Assembly: GCA_029718625.1 (NCBI GenBank)
Contig: CM056381.1
Location: forward strand, 55,546,157 to 55,610,156
Length of the DNA: 64,000 bases
From: Synaphobranchus kaupii
Taxonomy: Eukaryota > Chordata > Actinopteri > Anguilliformes > Synaphobranchidae
Direction of reading: 5' to 3'
The notes under the pieces were generated by a model. It had not been told where the DNA came from. It was given only the letters and a program-made list of their open reading frames with translations, and ran no database searches. The position numbers and the translations under genes were made by a program. Shown here piece after piece: positions 10,954 to 23,420 of this stretch (position 1 is its first letter; every line of letters begins with the position of its first letter).

Positions 10954-11599
10954 TGTGGCAGCCGGCGGGGACGAAACCACGGAGAGGTGATAGATGGAAG
11001 GTATGTCAGGCTGATGTGGAAAGATGGCATGCCCATATTAGGAGTTCCAATGACGTCACCACCTCAACAAGGAAATACACGGCACCTGGAGAAGACGCCG
11101 GGCAAGCCGGCTGCGGCGAATCACCGGGCTAATCAGTGCCCTAGAAAATGGGCTGGCAGACAACAGGAAGACGGAGTAGCTTAGGCGAAACCAAGGTGGA
11201 GTAGAGAGAGTGAGAGAGTGAGTTTGGTGTATTGGAGGTGTTGGAGAGAGAAATTTAAAAGCGCTGTGTTTGATCTGTTTTGCCAGGAGAAGTCTGCTGT
11301 GTGCCCAATTCCCGGATTGTATGAGTACCCACCCCGTTACCGACCCCCGCCTGTCCGACAACCCTCCGCCGACATCAGCCCTGGACCATATGAGAACCCG
11401 TCTACGTGTACCGAACCCTGGCCTTGTACAACGACTATTCTCACGGATTACGGACTGGCTGACGCTGCCACTAACCCCTACCTCTCTTTCCCCGCAAACA
11501 GCAATAAATTTGCAATTTAAATTGAATTGCCGCGGTGTGGACATTGAGATTATTGTTTTCAGTTGCGTGGCAACTCCAACCGCCTCGGAGTTTGCCACA
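10954..11599 (+). repeat. 5' LTR of the Gmr1-like element
   Basis: Begins TGTGGCAG and ends TTTGCCACA (TG...CA with a short inverted end). A poly(A) signal AATAAA is at 11503-11508. The first ~170 bases match the truncated right LTR at 15906-16076. Confidence 0.85.
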
Positions 11600-11600
11600 T

Positions 11601-11618
11601 ATGGTGGAGAATGCGGGC
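11601..11618 (+). promoter_or_regulatory. Putative tRNA primer-binding site
   Basis: The sequence directly after the LTR, ATGGTGGAGAATGCGGGC, contains the TGG expected opposite a tRNA CCA end. The tRNA identity was not determined. Confidence 0.5.
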
Positions 11619-11662
11619 AACGCATTCTGACTGAAAACAGTAATACTCAATCCGCAGACATT

Positions 11663-12470
11663 ATGACAACTCCCACAATGTTTCAAGAGCTCCTCGCTAG
11701 GCTCGTAGCCAGCAACCAGGAACAACAGCAGCGACATGAATAAAGCATGCAGCTCCAACAGCAGCAAATTCAACAGCAACAGCTGAACATGGAACATTTC
11801 ATGGCCAAACAGCTTGAGCAGAACTTCCTACAAGCCGAGCTCAAGGGATTATACACCGCCCACATCGAGCAAAAAGAAGCGGCTTGGATAGAACGCGCAA
11901 ACCCCGCCTGTTTTTTGGTAAAACAAACAGACGCGGACAATGTCGAAACTTTTCTCCGCATGTTTGAAATCACCGCGAAGCGGGAGAAATGGCCAGAGGA
12001 ACAATGGGCGGATTTGCTGGCTCCATTTTTGACGGGCGTGGCTCAGACCACCTATCAAGATCTAACGGAGGGCAGAACGGTGATTTTGAAGAATTAAAAG
12101 AGGAAATTCTGCAGCGACATGGGTACTAGGGTGCAGCGCTACCACAATTGGACGTATGACCCATCAGTCTCACCTCGAGCGCAAATGCACCAGCTCACCC
12201 GGATCACCAATGCATGGCTGATATCGGAGCCCAAATCCCTGGGAGCCGTCGAAAGGGTGATTATGGACCGGTTTTTACACGCGGTCCTCTTCGAAGCAAA
12301 AAAAACAGGCGGGTCAGAGCAACCCTAAGAACGTGGAGGAGCTAGTCGAGGCGCTAGAGGGATATCAGGCGTCCCCAAGCCCCCAAGGACCACGCTCGGG
12401 GCCCCGCAGTAGAGACCCCGGCCGAACCACCCAGGCGCCGGCCACTCGTGATGCCAGACAGTAGGAGGTG
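11663..12470 (+). pseudogene. Gag of the Gmr1-like element (broken)
   Basis: Structural protein remnant. ATG at 11663 (MTTPTMFQELLARLV), with an in-frame TAA at 11741-11743. The frame then continues through a Gln-rich stretch (QLQQQQIQQQQ) and a capsid-like segment with NVETFLRMFEITAKREKWPEEQW until a stop near 12097. The homologous sequence then continues in other frames towards the zinc knuckle. Confidence 0.7.
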
Positions 12471-13215
12471 TTATGAGTGTGGGGAACAGGGCCACATCAC
12501 CTGGAGCTGCCCTCACCGGGGGGATGTCCCCATGCCCACTGCCTTAGCCAGCAAGACGAGACGAGCCGACCCTGTCGGCTACTGACGGCCTGCTGGGCCC
12601 AGGAGAGCGGCGGATCTCCTGTCACTCCCGTCAAAGCCAACGTAAAGGACGCAGCGGCTCTCCTGGACTCCGGAAGCACGGTGACCCTGATCCGTCCAGA
12701 TTTCGCCAGGCTTCCCCATCTGTCGGAGAAGGTCGCAGTTACGTGTATACACGGGGAGACCCGGGAGTACCCCACCACCTTTTTAGACCTCCAAACCACC
12801 AGAGGGCGGTACAGCGGGCCCGCGGGGATCATAACAAACTCCCCGTTCAAATCCTCATCGGCAGGGACGCCACCGTCTTCCCAGGGCTATGGCATGGTCT
12901 GGCGGGGAGTGGAAGGGCCAGAAAACCCAAAAAGCCCCCTCAAAAGCCAGAACAGCTGTATGAGTTCCAGGAGGTGGATCCGGAGGCCTCCACAGAGCCG
13001 CTCTCAGACGGGGTGGCCAGCGAGACGGCAGCTGAAGAGGCCGCCTGGGAGACGGCCAGGGAGGAAGAGGAAAGCCCTCCCATAGAGGGGGACGATGACG
13101 TGGCCGACCTGTTCCCACAAAACCCCCGACGACCAGCCTCTACCAGCCCCCTCTCGCCGGGAGATTCGGGACAGCCCAGCTGCAGGATGCCAACCTCACC
13201 AGCTCGCTCCAGCAG
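12466..13215 (+). pseudogene. Zinc knuckle and protease of the Gmr1-like element
   Basis: A CCHC knuckle, RCYECGEQGHITWSCP, is encoded at about 12466-12513. An aspartic protease active-site motif, LLDSGSTVTLI, follows at about 12661-12693. A charged, Pro/Glu-rich linker runs to the integrase. The reading frame changes between these parts. Confidence 0.75.
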
Positions 13216-14379
13216 GTGGCAGTGGTGGACGGCAAGTTATTAGACGGGGTAAGACAGATAACATTTCCTCACTTTGCCATTAAAAATAACTTGTTATATC
13301 AAGTGGTAATGAAGGCGGGGGTACAGCAGGAACTGTTGTTGGTGCCCCGTCCCTTTATCCCCTCGGTCTTACAGCTCGCCCACACCCACCTGCTGGGGGC
13401 TCACCTAGGGGTGGAGAAGACCCTGGAGAGGATTAAGACGCGGTTCTACTGGCCAGGGGTCAAAAAGGCCGTAGAGGACTACTGCCGTAGCTGCCCCGAC
13501 TGCCAGCAGGTGGCGCCTCGACCTCACCTGAGGAGCCCTCTCATCCCTCTGCCCATTATTTCTGTACCCTTCAGTAGGATCGGCATGGACCTGGTGGGAC
13601 CCCTACCCCGGAGCAGCTGAGGGCACCAGTACATCCTGGTCATGTTGGACTACGCCACCAGGTACCCTGAGGCTATCCCACTGAGAACCATGGCCACCAA
13701 GGGGATTGCGAGGGAGCTGATGTTACTCTTCTCCCGGGTCCGGCTGCCGGAGGAGATTCTAACCGACCAGGGCACCCCGTTCATGTCACGGATCATGAGG
13801 GACCTGTGCCAACTAATGAAGGTAACCCAGTTACGCACATCAGTTTATCACCCTCAGACGGACGGGCTGGTCGAGTGGTTTAACCAAACCCTTAAGAAGA
13901 TGCTCAAGAAGACGATGGAGGCAGATGGGAGAAACTGGGACCAGCTTCTGCCGTTCGTACTGTTTGCTATTCGAGAGGTACCCCAGGTGTCCACCGGGTT
14001 TTCCCCGTTTGAGCTGTTATACGGGAGACGACCCCGAGGACTGTTGGACCTGGCCAAAGAGGCCTGGGAACAGCAGCCGTCACCCCATCGAACCATGGTG
14101 GAACACGTGGAGGACGTAAGAGAATGGATGGCAACGATCTGGCCTATGATAAGAGAACACATGGCGAAGGCCCAAACGGCACAGGCGCGGATCTACAACC
14201 GTGGGGCCCAACCCAGGGAGTTCGCTCCCGGAGACAAAGTACTGGTCTTAGTGCCTACCTCGGAGTGTAAATTCTTAGCTAAATGGAACGGACCCTACGA
14301 GGTCATCGAAAAGATGGGTACAGTCAACTACCAGGTACGACAGCCGGACGACGACCTCCCACTAAGGTGTACCATGTAA
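13216..14379 (+). pseudogene. Integrase of the Gmr1-like element
   Basis: Integrase part of pol. The N-terminal HHCC domain has HTHLLGAHLGVEKTLERI and CRSCPDCQQV. The catalytic core has GMDLVGPLP, then after an in-frame TGA at 13618-13620 LTDQGTPFMS and YHPQTDGLVEWFN (the usual catalytic Glu). A C-terminal segment with FAPGDKVLVLVP and NGPYEVIEKMG looks like the gypsy integrase tail. Its position before RT is the diagnostic feature. One stop and downstream frame changes mean no full product. Confidence 0.85.
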
Positions 14380-14394
14380 ACCTATTAAAAAAAT

Positions 14395-15290
14395 GGGTGG
14401 CCCGTGAGGTGCTGTTTTATATCAAATCCCCTCAGGTCGCTGTGAAAACAGAGCCAGTCAAAGTCCAGATGGGAGAGCAACTGACCCTGAGCCAGCGACA
14501 GGACCTCCAGGACCTCATCAACCGGAACCGGGACGTATTTTCTACCGAGGCGGGGCACACCGACCAGATCCAGCACCGGATCGTCATGGAGCCAGGAAAA
14601 CGGGTAAAACTGAGGCCATACAGGATCCCAGAGGCCAGAAGAGAAGCCATCGCGGCCGAGGTAAAAGCCATGCTAAGTGCCAAAATCATTGAGGAGTCAA
14701 ATAGTGAATGGTGTAGTCCAATTATGCTGGTACCGAAACCGGATGGGTCGATTTGTTTCTGTAACGATTTCAGACAACTAAACGTTATTTCCAAATTTGA
14801 CGCCTACCCTATGCCTAGGATAGATGAACTCATCGAACGCCTGGGAAGAGCCCATTTCATCACCACGCTGGACCTGACAAAGGGTTAGTGGCAGGTGCCT
14901 CTGGTGCCCGAGGCCAGGGAGAAGACAGCGTTCGTCACGCCGGACGGTCTTTTCCAATATAAGATGCTGCTATTCGGGCTCCACGGGGCCCCGCCCACCT
15001 TCCAGCGACTAATGGACCGGGTCCTACGACCCCACCGTGTATACGCCGCGGCCTACCTGGACGACATCGTAATACACGGGGAGGAGTGGGGGACCCACCT
15101 ACGACAGATCGACGCCGTGCTTCACACCCTGCGGGGGGCGCGACTAACAGCCAATCCAAAGAAGTGTCACCTCGGCCTTCGAGATGCAGACTACCTGGGG
15201 TATACGATCGGGCGCGGCTGCGTCAAACCTCAGGTAGGAAAGGTCGAGGCAATCCGGGAATGGCCCCCGCACCAAGAAGCAGGTACGAGT
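14395..15290 (+). pseudogene. Reverse transcriptase of the Gmr1-like element
   Basis: RT motifs in order are LRPYRIPEARREAI, SPIMLVPKPDGSI, FRQLNVISKFDAYPMPRIDE and ITTLDLTKG. A stop, TAG, follows at 14886-14888. Next come TAFVTPDGLFQYKMLLFGL, GAPPTFQRLMDRV and the catalytic YLDDIVIH near 15055. Frame changes near 14370 and 15285 separate it from integrase and RNase H. Confidence 0.85.
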
Positions 15291-15895
15291 GTTCATTGGG
15301 CTCGCCAGCTATTACAGACGTTTTGTCCCCCATTTCTCCTCCCTAGCAGCACCCCTCACGGACCTGACCCGAAGCCGGCTGCCAGACCGGGTCCTGTGGA
15401 CGACCGAGGCAGAGACAGCCTTCAGAGCCATCAAAGACGCCCTGTGTTCAGAGCCAGTGTTGGTGACCCCCGACTTCTCCCAACCCTTAGTGGTACAGAC
15501 GGATGCATCGGAAACCGGGGTGGGTGCTGTCCTATCCCAGCTACATGAAGGTGAAGAACATCCGATCACATACATAAGCCGCAAGTTACTACCCAAAGAG
15601 TAAAAATATTCCACGGTAGAGAAGGAATGCTTGGCCATCAAGTGGGCCCTAGAGGGTCTGAAGTATTACTTGTTGGGACGGCACTTCACCCTGGTAACGG
15701 ACCATGCGCCACTAGTGTGGATGTCCAGGAACAAAGACAATAATGCAAGGGTCACCCGCTGGTTCCTCTCGTTGCAACCTTACGCCTTTGACATCGTCCA
15801 CAGGTCTGGAGCTGCCCATGGGAATGCGGACGCACTGTCGCGGAGAGACGCCCTGGGTTCCTGGGCCGCCCCGCCCTCCCGGTCGGAGCTGAGGG
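15289..15895 (+). pseudogene. RNase H of the Gmr1-like element
   Basis: Connection domain FIGLASYYRRFVPHFSSLAA, then the RNase H motifs [17 protein letters not shown], a TAA at 15601-15603, EKECLAIKWALEGLKYYL, FTLVTDHAPLVWM and the terminal HGNADALSRRD. The coding region ends directly before the G-rich tract and right LTR, so nothing follows RNase H; there is no second integrase. Confidence 0.85.
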
Positions 15896-16076
15896 GGGGG
15901 GGGTGTGTGGCAGCTGGCGGGGACGAAACCACGGAGAGGTGATAGATGGAAGGTATGTCAGGCTGATGTGGAAAGATGGCATGCCCATATTAGGAGTTCC
16001 GATGACGTCACCACCACAACAAGGAAATACACAGCACCTGGAGAAGACGCCGGGCAAGCCGGCTGCGGCAAATCAC
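15888..16076 (+). repeat. Polypurine tract and truncated 3' LTR
   Basis: A GAGG and poly-G tract (about 15890-15903) precedes the LTR start TGTGGCAG at 15906. The LTR copy matches the left LTR for ~170 bases and then stops abruptly at 16076, losing about 475 bases. Confidence 0.85.
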
Positions 16077-16382
16077 AAATGTTTTTAACAGTTGATGAAT
16101 AATTACACTCCAGAATGGATATGGTTGTACTTTGTTTACTTTAGAAAATGTACAGGTTTTAAAATGTTAACTGCTGCTACAGCATTCTTTACAATTAACA
16201 GACATTTATATGAAGAAACATCATATACAATAGAGAAAGGGGTGATGAATAAAAAAATGCAGATAAAAATTAGTAATATTTTTACCTAGAAAATAGCGTA
16301 CATATAGCATTTTTACAAACGTATCCAGACATGTTTGTGGGTCAGATGGTGGCAAATAAGTAATAGTACCAATTTTCTTAAC
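16076..16382 (+). repeat. Duplicated segment A (inverted partner at 55932-56248)
   Basis: Nearly identical to the reverse complement of 55932-56248, from AATGTTTTTAACAGTTGATG to TACCAATTTTCTTA. Non-coding. It begins exactly where the gypsy LTR is cut. Confidence 0.85.
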
Positions 16383-16725
16383 ATAATAGTATTTATGATA
16401 TTTGCAAACAGAATTTTGTGAACACAAGGATATCTATGCTCTGTAGGACCACACAGGTTTTGATAGAAATCCAAATAAATAAATCAATCAATACATAATA
16501 ATAATTATTATAATAATAATACATTTTATTCATTCTGTGCTTTTCATAGACCCAAAGCAGTGGATGCTGACAATTGTTCAAACATCTCCTATAGTGTAGT
16601 AATTTTTCTGTTTAATTTCTAAGTGTAACACATCTGAATCAGAGTATTTCCACTATAAATTATTTTCATGTTGCAGTTTGATGTGGCACATACAGTTTCA
16701 TTGACCACATTCTCTTGAGATGGTA
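16383..16725. other. Spacer between duplicated segments
   Basis: AT-rich with an (ATA/TAAT)-rich tract near 16495-16525. No gene seen. Confidence 0.4.
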
Positions 16726-16975
16726 AGATGAAGAAACACAGGGCCAAGTTGCATTAAATAATTTAGGAAAGTTTGGATAGCATTGCTTTGGAATAGAGCT
16801 AGTTTATTTAGTGTGAGCTACGATAGGCAATATTGTTAGTTGTAACTTGGCCACATTTTGATATCAAGACTTTTAAAGGCAGGCCTAGTTTTTGCAAGTT
16901 GGAATTAAGAACTTATGGACAGCGCTATGTAGGCTATGCGTGAGTAACTTGGCTTATTTTACGTCGTAGACGTTT
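16726..16975 (+). repeat. Duplicated segment B (direct partner at 56296-56556)
   Basis: Matches 56296-56556 in the same orientation, from AAGATGAAGAAACACAGGGC to TTTTACGTCG, with few mismatches. Non-coding. Confidence 0.85.
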
Positions 16976-19900
16976 TTTTTGATCTGATACTATATACTAT
17001 ATATATATATATCATTACAAACCACTGTATGGCCTGCTTGTGAAACAGTTGTGTTAATATGAAGATGTTTTCCTCTGTCAGGATGACTTGCAAAACAGTT
17101 CTAATGTTCCTCTTGAACCAGAACAAACACACACACCTCACACATATATGCCCTCACCTTCAAGGACACACAGGCAGATACACACACACGCCGGAAAATA
17201 GACCCATTCACACTTTTTAATTGCTGGCCTTTTTGGAGGGATCTGAGCAAGAGAAGAAGAACTCCCTCAGCATTCCAGAGAGGTCAGCCTAGGTATTCTT
17301 ATCAATAGATGGTTGTTTTTCAGTATTAGGCAGTGTCTGGGCCTGATTGCAAAACAGCTATATTCTCTCATCTTCAGACAATGACACATTCAGACACACA
17401 GACACATACACTTCCTAATCTCTAAAACCTTACAAAGACATATTCAGACACACAGACACAGACACACACACACACACACACACAGGCAAACAGATGCTCG
17501 CCTCCCTTAACATTCTAAAGGCCCGGGTTAGTTATCTTTACGAAAATGTTCAAGCAAGCAGGGAAAAAAAGAGCCTTAGAATGTGTGTGTGCGAAAATTC
17601 AAGGATTATATAGAGCTTATTAGATCCAAGAATACATTTCCTTTTTCTTTATAAACATCAGAATGAAGGATTATATTACTACAAAAGAATCTCGCATATT
17701 ATAGAGAAAATGTTAGCTTGTATTCCATAATGCACCCACACGTACACAGTAGTCTGGAAATAAGATTAGAAAAGTTTACAGTTAGTATTATTTTAACCTA
17801 TTAGATCATTGTATTATCACTTATTGATTTACTATGGTCAAACCAGAGTCAGGCTATAATCTATATAATGGAATCATAACTTTGTTTGCAAAATTACATT
17901 ACAAAGTGAATGCCATATTTAATGCCTAATTAAAACCAGCAGAGGCCGCTACTGCTTATGGAAAAGGAAGGGGGGCATAGAGATAGTGGTGTAGAATATC
18001 AAAGGGAAATGAGCAGCCCCTGTGGGAGGAGTCAAGTTTAAGCCCCACAATAGGTGGAGTTAAAAACAGGATAAAAGGCCCAGTAATTCTAACTGGGGCG
18101 GGGCTGTTACAAATGCTGAGATTGAATGTGTATATTGGTCTGCACAGACCAGCCCAGGTTCTTGTATGTCATTATTGAATCATATGCAATAAACCCAATT
18201 GCATCAGACTCTGAAGATCATGGTAGTTTTTCCTGAAGAAATACTCAACGGTGTGAGAGAAACTCCCCATTCCATCTGGCCCAGACTGGGGTCAGGTTTT
18301 TCCACAATAGGTCAATTGGAATCCTGCAATTGCTGCATAAAAGCTAAGTGACAGGAATCCTGCAACTGCTCAGCAAGTTTTGTGTTCTTAAGCTTTATAG
18401 TCTGCTAGACAAAGGAAAAGGGTGATATATTCAAACAACATTTGGTTATTTTAAACATGCTTCCTTCTGCATGCTGGCAAACTAAACTGCCTGCACTGAT
18501 CATGTATGTTCCACTACCCTTTTAAAGGAGCTATATGTAACATTGACACCGAGCATTTAAAATGGGTACTGCAATCCATATTCACAATATTGGAGAGAGT
18601 CGGGACACTGAACGAACACGAGCGCAACATTATATTTTGAGATGAGCTTATTCTATTTTGACAATGACAAGCGACGACGAGTCCTACACTGTAAGTTGAT
18701 CAGCAAATGTATACGTTTGCAATTTGTTTATTATTTATTGTTTGAAAATTATAAACCAGCTCATGTGGATTTTTTATAACTCTGTCAATGCATGCATTAG
18801 CTAGATGCATGGCTGGCGATGTTTACGGTCACACAGATATAAGCTAACATTAGTGGTATGTTTAGCGAGTAACTATATACATATATATATTTAAATCTTT
18901 AGCTAGCTAGCTAAATGGAAACGATGTTGAACTTAGCTTAGGCATTCGTAAATCGGCTGTCGGAGTGCCGGAGTACATCTGGTTGTTCGTAATGGGCAGT
19001 GGACTCGGAATCAACTCGGAGAATAGTGAATCACACAGGCCAAAACAAATACAGACGTTCCGACCCGGAATGGAAATTTCAAAGGAGAACATACTGGCTG
19101 TAGCATTGTTGTCGGAGAAGCCAGTATTTCGACTTAGCATGTTTCCTTAATCTCTGATGACATATCATGGTCATTTTATACATATACATATGGCCAGACT
19201 TCATTGCAGTCCAAATAATGCACAATTTCCGTGTGAACTCATAACATCATGTATACGTACTTAAAGGGCAGATCCAGAGCTTTCATTTGGTATACATCAT
19301 GCCTTGGTGTGAGAATGCAGAATGTGATTTTTAGGGCTTTATATTCAAATATATTCATATCCTCTCCAACAGGCTTTTTCCATTAAAATATAATTTTGAT
19401 CAACTTATAATTGAGTCACCAAGGATTGAATATACTCATTTTAAAGAAGAAAATCTGCACTTTAAAAAGTCGAAAACCTTATCTTGATGTCTTATTCCAA
19501 AAGGGTGATGAGGGGCTCTGAAACATGTCTGGTAATGCTATTAGTTTTGATCAATTTCTCATATATTTCAAATTTATATTTCATGGAAATTCCGTGCTCA
19601 AATGAAACAACATATGACACCCATTCAGAAACTGTTAAGATTGTATTGATGCGCATTCCACAGCGAGTGCTGCAAGCATTTGAACTGAGGTCCTTTTTGG
19701 CACAGAGCACTATTGGCCATTCCGAGCTTCATTCCGCCGTTCAATTCCAGCTTTTACCCAGGCCCTATTCATTGAGCTTACCTGTTGGCTGCTGATTTGT
19801 GACTAATATTTGTGACATAATGATTAGCCTACATAATTAACGTTTTAACGTTACTGCTGCTCCAACTATTGCTGAAACCAGTTTCAGTGTGGGTACACAG

Positions 19901-20636
19901 TAAATGCTGTGAAGACTAGACCTACCATTAACTGACATATTTTATATTCCATATCTTATATGTTATTGCGTTGGCCTGATCTGTATCCTGCATGGTATTT
20001 TGCACTTATCGCCGACATAATTGCTCTTGTACTGCATTTGCATAGCCTACTCAAAAACTAGTTATCAGGTTCAATTTACGTGTTGTACATTATTGCTGCA
20101 AATTTGTATCTTTGCCAGGGAATTCGTAGGCTACATTAGCCTACTACTGATTGCAAAGAACCCTATTTCATATTGTAACGTTACAGGTGTAGCTTTATGT
20201 GGATACTACCAGTGGCGGCACCAGCATTGGGCCTGATGGGCCTGGGCCCACCCAGTTTTATGATGGCCCATCCAAAAAGAAAGTCTATCATAAAAAAATT
20301 GATTATTTTTTCTATGTCCGTAATTAGGAACACTATGCGGCCCGTTATCATGCCACGTTATGAGATATAGGCAATACACTTGTTGACCTATAAAAAACTG
20401 TAGCATCCACTGACAGAGCCAATCACACCTGAACACAGCAGATAAGAACCACCTGCTGTGCACATTAGCCTACTCCAGTAGTACAGTCGTAGTGTGTAGC
20501 AAACCTACATGATGTAAATACCAAACCCCTAGCTGGGCCCATGTCACGATTGAAATTTGAGACTCATTAAGCGTCAGAGAAAACGTACTTATGCGTTTCA
20601 AGCATAGAACTCTGTCAAGAGAGTCTGCTTTATATA
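16976..20636. other. Non-coding region with microsatellites
   Basis: Holds a (TA)n tract near 16993-17012 and a (CA)n tract near 17463-17484. No ORF with recognisable homology. Around 20210-20300 lies a G/C-rich phrase with repeated GGGCC motifs, probably a dispersed repeat, unclassified. Confidence 0.4.
18010..18394 (+). repeat. LTR-like segment (low confidence)
   Basis: Contains GATAAAAGGCCC (TATA-like, ~18070) followed by AATAAA (~18190), and could be bounded by TGAGCAG...CTGCTCA. No matching target duplication was found, so this is only suggestive of an old solo LTR. Confidence 0.25.
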
Positions 20637-22337
20637 TCCTTTGTAATGGGGCGTGACGTGTGAGGTAGGAGGAGCCAAACGCAGCAAGGGGATTCTTTAA
20701 GCCCTAAAGCCACTAAGGCGGGATACCCCGCAGTTAAGGGAGGAGACAAGACAACGAACAACGAACACGACTTACAGACGCTACTAACCGGCTCACTGTC
20801 ACACACCAATAAGTAGAGCGTAAGGACAGGTCTCTGAATAGCCAGAAATAATACGCGCCCTGTCTCGGAAACGAGACGCATAAGAACGGGCGAGTAGCGT
20901 AATGGCAAAAAATAAACAGATAACAAACACTGTAAAAATAATAAGAAAGAATGAGGAGGCGAAAGGAACAGATCCAACGTTCCAAGGCTACTCTCAGACT
21001 CGCAGTCCCACACAAACATGTCCACAACATCGCCCAATCTTCCCTATAGGAAGACATGCACCGAAAGACGAAACAGAACAGCAGTTCCGAACAAAATCGT
21101 CAAAAACTCCATGTAAGGAGAAAGGTACCGAAAGGAACGAACAGGACAGGCTGCACCGGACATTTACCGGCTAAGGACCAAAGCAAGATTCGTTGAAAAT
21201 ACACGCCCTGCCTCTCCATGATGAGGAATATAACGAGGCGAACAGGAACAGAGATTTAACGTTCCATGGCTAGTTTAATAGGCTCGCAGTCAAATGCAGA
21301 AAACAAAGGGGTAAACACCCGATCTCCCAGGAGAGAGAAACATTTTACAGGTGAGCCGACGGAGCACCGTCGTCCCATAACTTTACTATCCAAAATGACT
21401 AACGCAAGCTTAATTGAAAACACACGCCCTAGCCTCTCAGTAAAAGAATATGTAACGAGGCGAAGGAACAGAGAGCTAACGTTCCGAGGCTATTTTCGGA
21501 AACACGCAGTCACACACAAACATGTCCACAACATCGCTCAAGCTCCATACGAGGAGAAACATACCCGGAGAACGAACAGAACAATAGTTCCGAACAAAAT
21601 CGTCCCGCAGGTAAAAAAGGCGAACAGGACAGCTGCAACAACAGACCAACGCAAACTTAATCGAAAATAGCAAGCACTGCCTCTCAATATAAAATAAAAC
21701 CCTGACTCACAACAAAGGGGAACGTAGTCCACGAGAAGGAGACAAAACAGGGAACAAATGAGTAGAAGCAAAACGCCAGGTCTCAGTAAGAAAACCAATC
21801 AAAGGTGAAAATGGAACAAATAACTGCTACTCTATACTTCTACGAGCTAAGTAACTAAGTAAAAGCGAAATGCCCGAGCTCCCTATGGGAAGACATGTAC
21901 CGAAGGGCGAACAGAACTACAGTTCCGAACAGAATCGCCCAAAACTCCATATACGGAGAAAAGCACAAAAAGACGAAATAGAGCAAAGATCCGCGGTCCC
22001 ATACTTCTACGAGATAAGTAACTAAAGAGCCAGCAAGAAATAAGCCCTGCCTCAGCAATGAGATGTAAAAATAGGCGAGTAGCCCAAATGGTACGAATAA
22101 CTCACAGCCAACAAAACACCACAGTACAAAACAATAAACAAACAATCTCGAAGCCCCGAACGAAGGAAACGGGAGGCTTAAATATCTCTCAAGGTGACCA
22201 CGCACAGGTGTGGACGATAACAGAAGCTCAACAATCCAAGCAGGGCGGAGCAAGCATCCACCAAAAGGGCAGCGCCCTCGCGTGGCCACCAGGGAAAACG
22301 ACCGCATAGGGAAAAGGGTTAAAACCATGACATCCTT
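20637..22337 (-). mobile_element. 1.7-kb solo LTR with TCCTT target duplication (antisense)
   Basis: The LTR proper is 20642-22332 (1691 bases). Read on the minus strand it starts TGTCATGGTTTTAACC and ends CCCATTACA. Exact 5-bp duplications TCCTT flank it at 20637-20641 and 22333-22337. A TATA-like ATATTTAAGCC lies on the minus strand near 22180. The body is made of diverged repeats of blocks containing 'cgaggcgaa..ggaacag..aacgttcc..ggct' and 'cgtataagaa/gagacgcataa'. It holds no gene; ORFs across it are repeat readings. The internal coding region has been lost, consistent with LTR-LTR recombination. Confidence 0.88.
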
Positions 22338-23100
22338 AAATAAGCAAACTCATCTGCTATGGTTAGCCTACTACATTTTCTTTGTACAATAGTCTCATCA
22401 TGTCAAATTTTGACTAGGCCTATATGCCTATTCTACAGATAAAATATTGTAATCTATTCAATGAAATAATTTGAGGTCATTTTCTTTGGTATTAGTGCTA
22501 TTTCTGATGCAGAGAGAGATTGCTGGGAAATGTCTGCGTAGGCTATGTTGTTGTCCAATGTGAAGTGTCCATTTTTTATTATGGGATGATGCAGAACTAC
22601 GTAGCCTAACTGTTAGCTAGTTTTCGCAGTGACATTTTAAGGTCAGCTAGCTAGTGAGGAAAGAGTCCTTGCGACAACTACATGCCATTGAAAATGCCTT
22701 ATAAACACAAAATGGACTAAAATTCTAAATTAAAATTATTCAAGAAAAGGACTACCTGAGGAGCAGTATAGGACAGGAGAGACTGGATGGACTGGCTTTT
22801 CTCAATTTGAAGGAGATTGCTCATCGGATGCCCTTCAAATGAGTGAGCAGCCTCACGTTACTTTTCACCTTAACCATTCGATTGAAGAGGTAATGTTAGA
22901 ACAAAATATTTTATGGGTTAGTGCTATTGGTTTGTAGATGCGTCATTTAGCCTCATACGCAGATCAAAAAAGGCTAACACACTAGCACTTACTTCTTGTA
23001 CGTTTTATCATCACTGCAGTTAAGAAAAAAAGTAGGCTAAACAACATACGTTTTCTGTGAGAAATGTATTGTCAAGCTCATGTATTCACTGCTGTGCTGT
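22338..23100. other. Non-coding, nothing recognised
   Basis: AT-rich, with no ORF, RNA or repeat pair identified. Confidence 0.4.
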
Positions 23101-23139
23101 CTACGTTCTAAATCTCCACTTTTCCCTCCCTAGCCATCA

Positions 23140-23420
23140 CCAGTTTACCTGTGGAATGTTCCAAACAGTGTTTTTTGAACTTCCCCAGTATTTTTTTTGC
23201 CCCTGTCCCAACTTTTTTGGAACGTGTTGCAGGCATCAAATTCGGACTTAGTGTATATTTACAAAAATCAATAAAGTTGATAAGGTAAAACATTAAATAT
23301 CTATTATTTGTGCTGTTTTCAATTAAATATATGTAAGAGAATTTACAAATCACTGCTTTCTGCTTTTATGTGCATTTTACGTACTTTCCTAACTTTTTTG
23401 GAATTGGGGTTTGTATATAG
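23140..23420. repeat. Unclassified teleost-type interspersed repeat end
   Basis: Two similar phrases, CCCAACTTTTTTGGAACGTG near 23206 and CTAACTTTTTTGGAATTGGG near 23389, bracket an AT-rich segment. This resembles the end of a common fish DNA-transposon-derived repeat, but I cannot name the family. Confidence 0.35.

Larger units (their letters stand above)
10954..16076 (+). mobile_element. Gmr1-like Ty3/gypsy element, decayed, 3' LTR truncated
   Basis: Left LTR, primer site, gag, protease, integrase, reverse transcriptase, RNase H, G-rich purine tract, then the start of the right LTR. Integrase (13216-14380) lies upstream of RT (14440-15290), the order described for Gmr1-type elements of fish and other deuterostomes and the reverse of ordinary Ty3/gypsy. 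The two LTR starts differ at about five of ~170 compared bases, so the insertion is not very recent. Multiple stops and frameshifts make it non-autonomous. The right LTR stops at 16076, where an unrelated duplicated segment begins. Confidence 0.9.

Noticed and set aside
11056..11625. 189-codon antisense ORF
   Set aside because: Lies across the Gmr1-like 5' LTR and primer site on the opposite strand; no homology.
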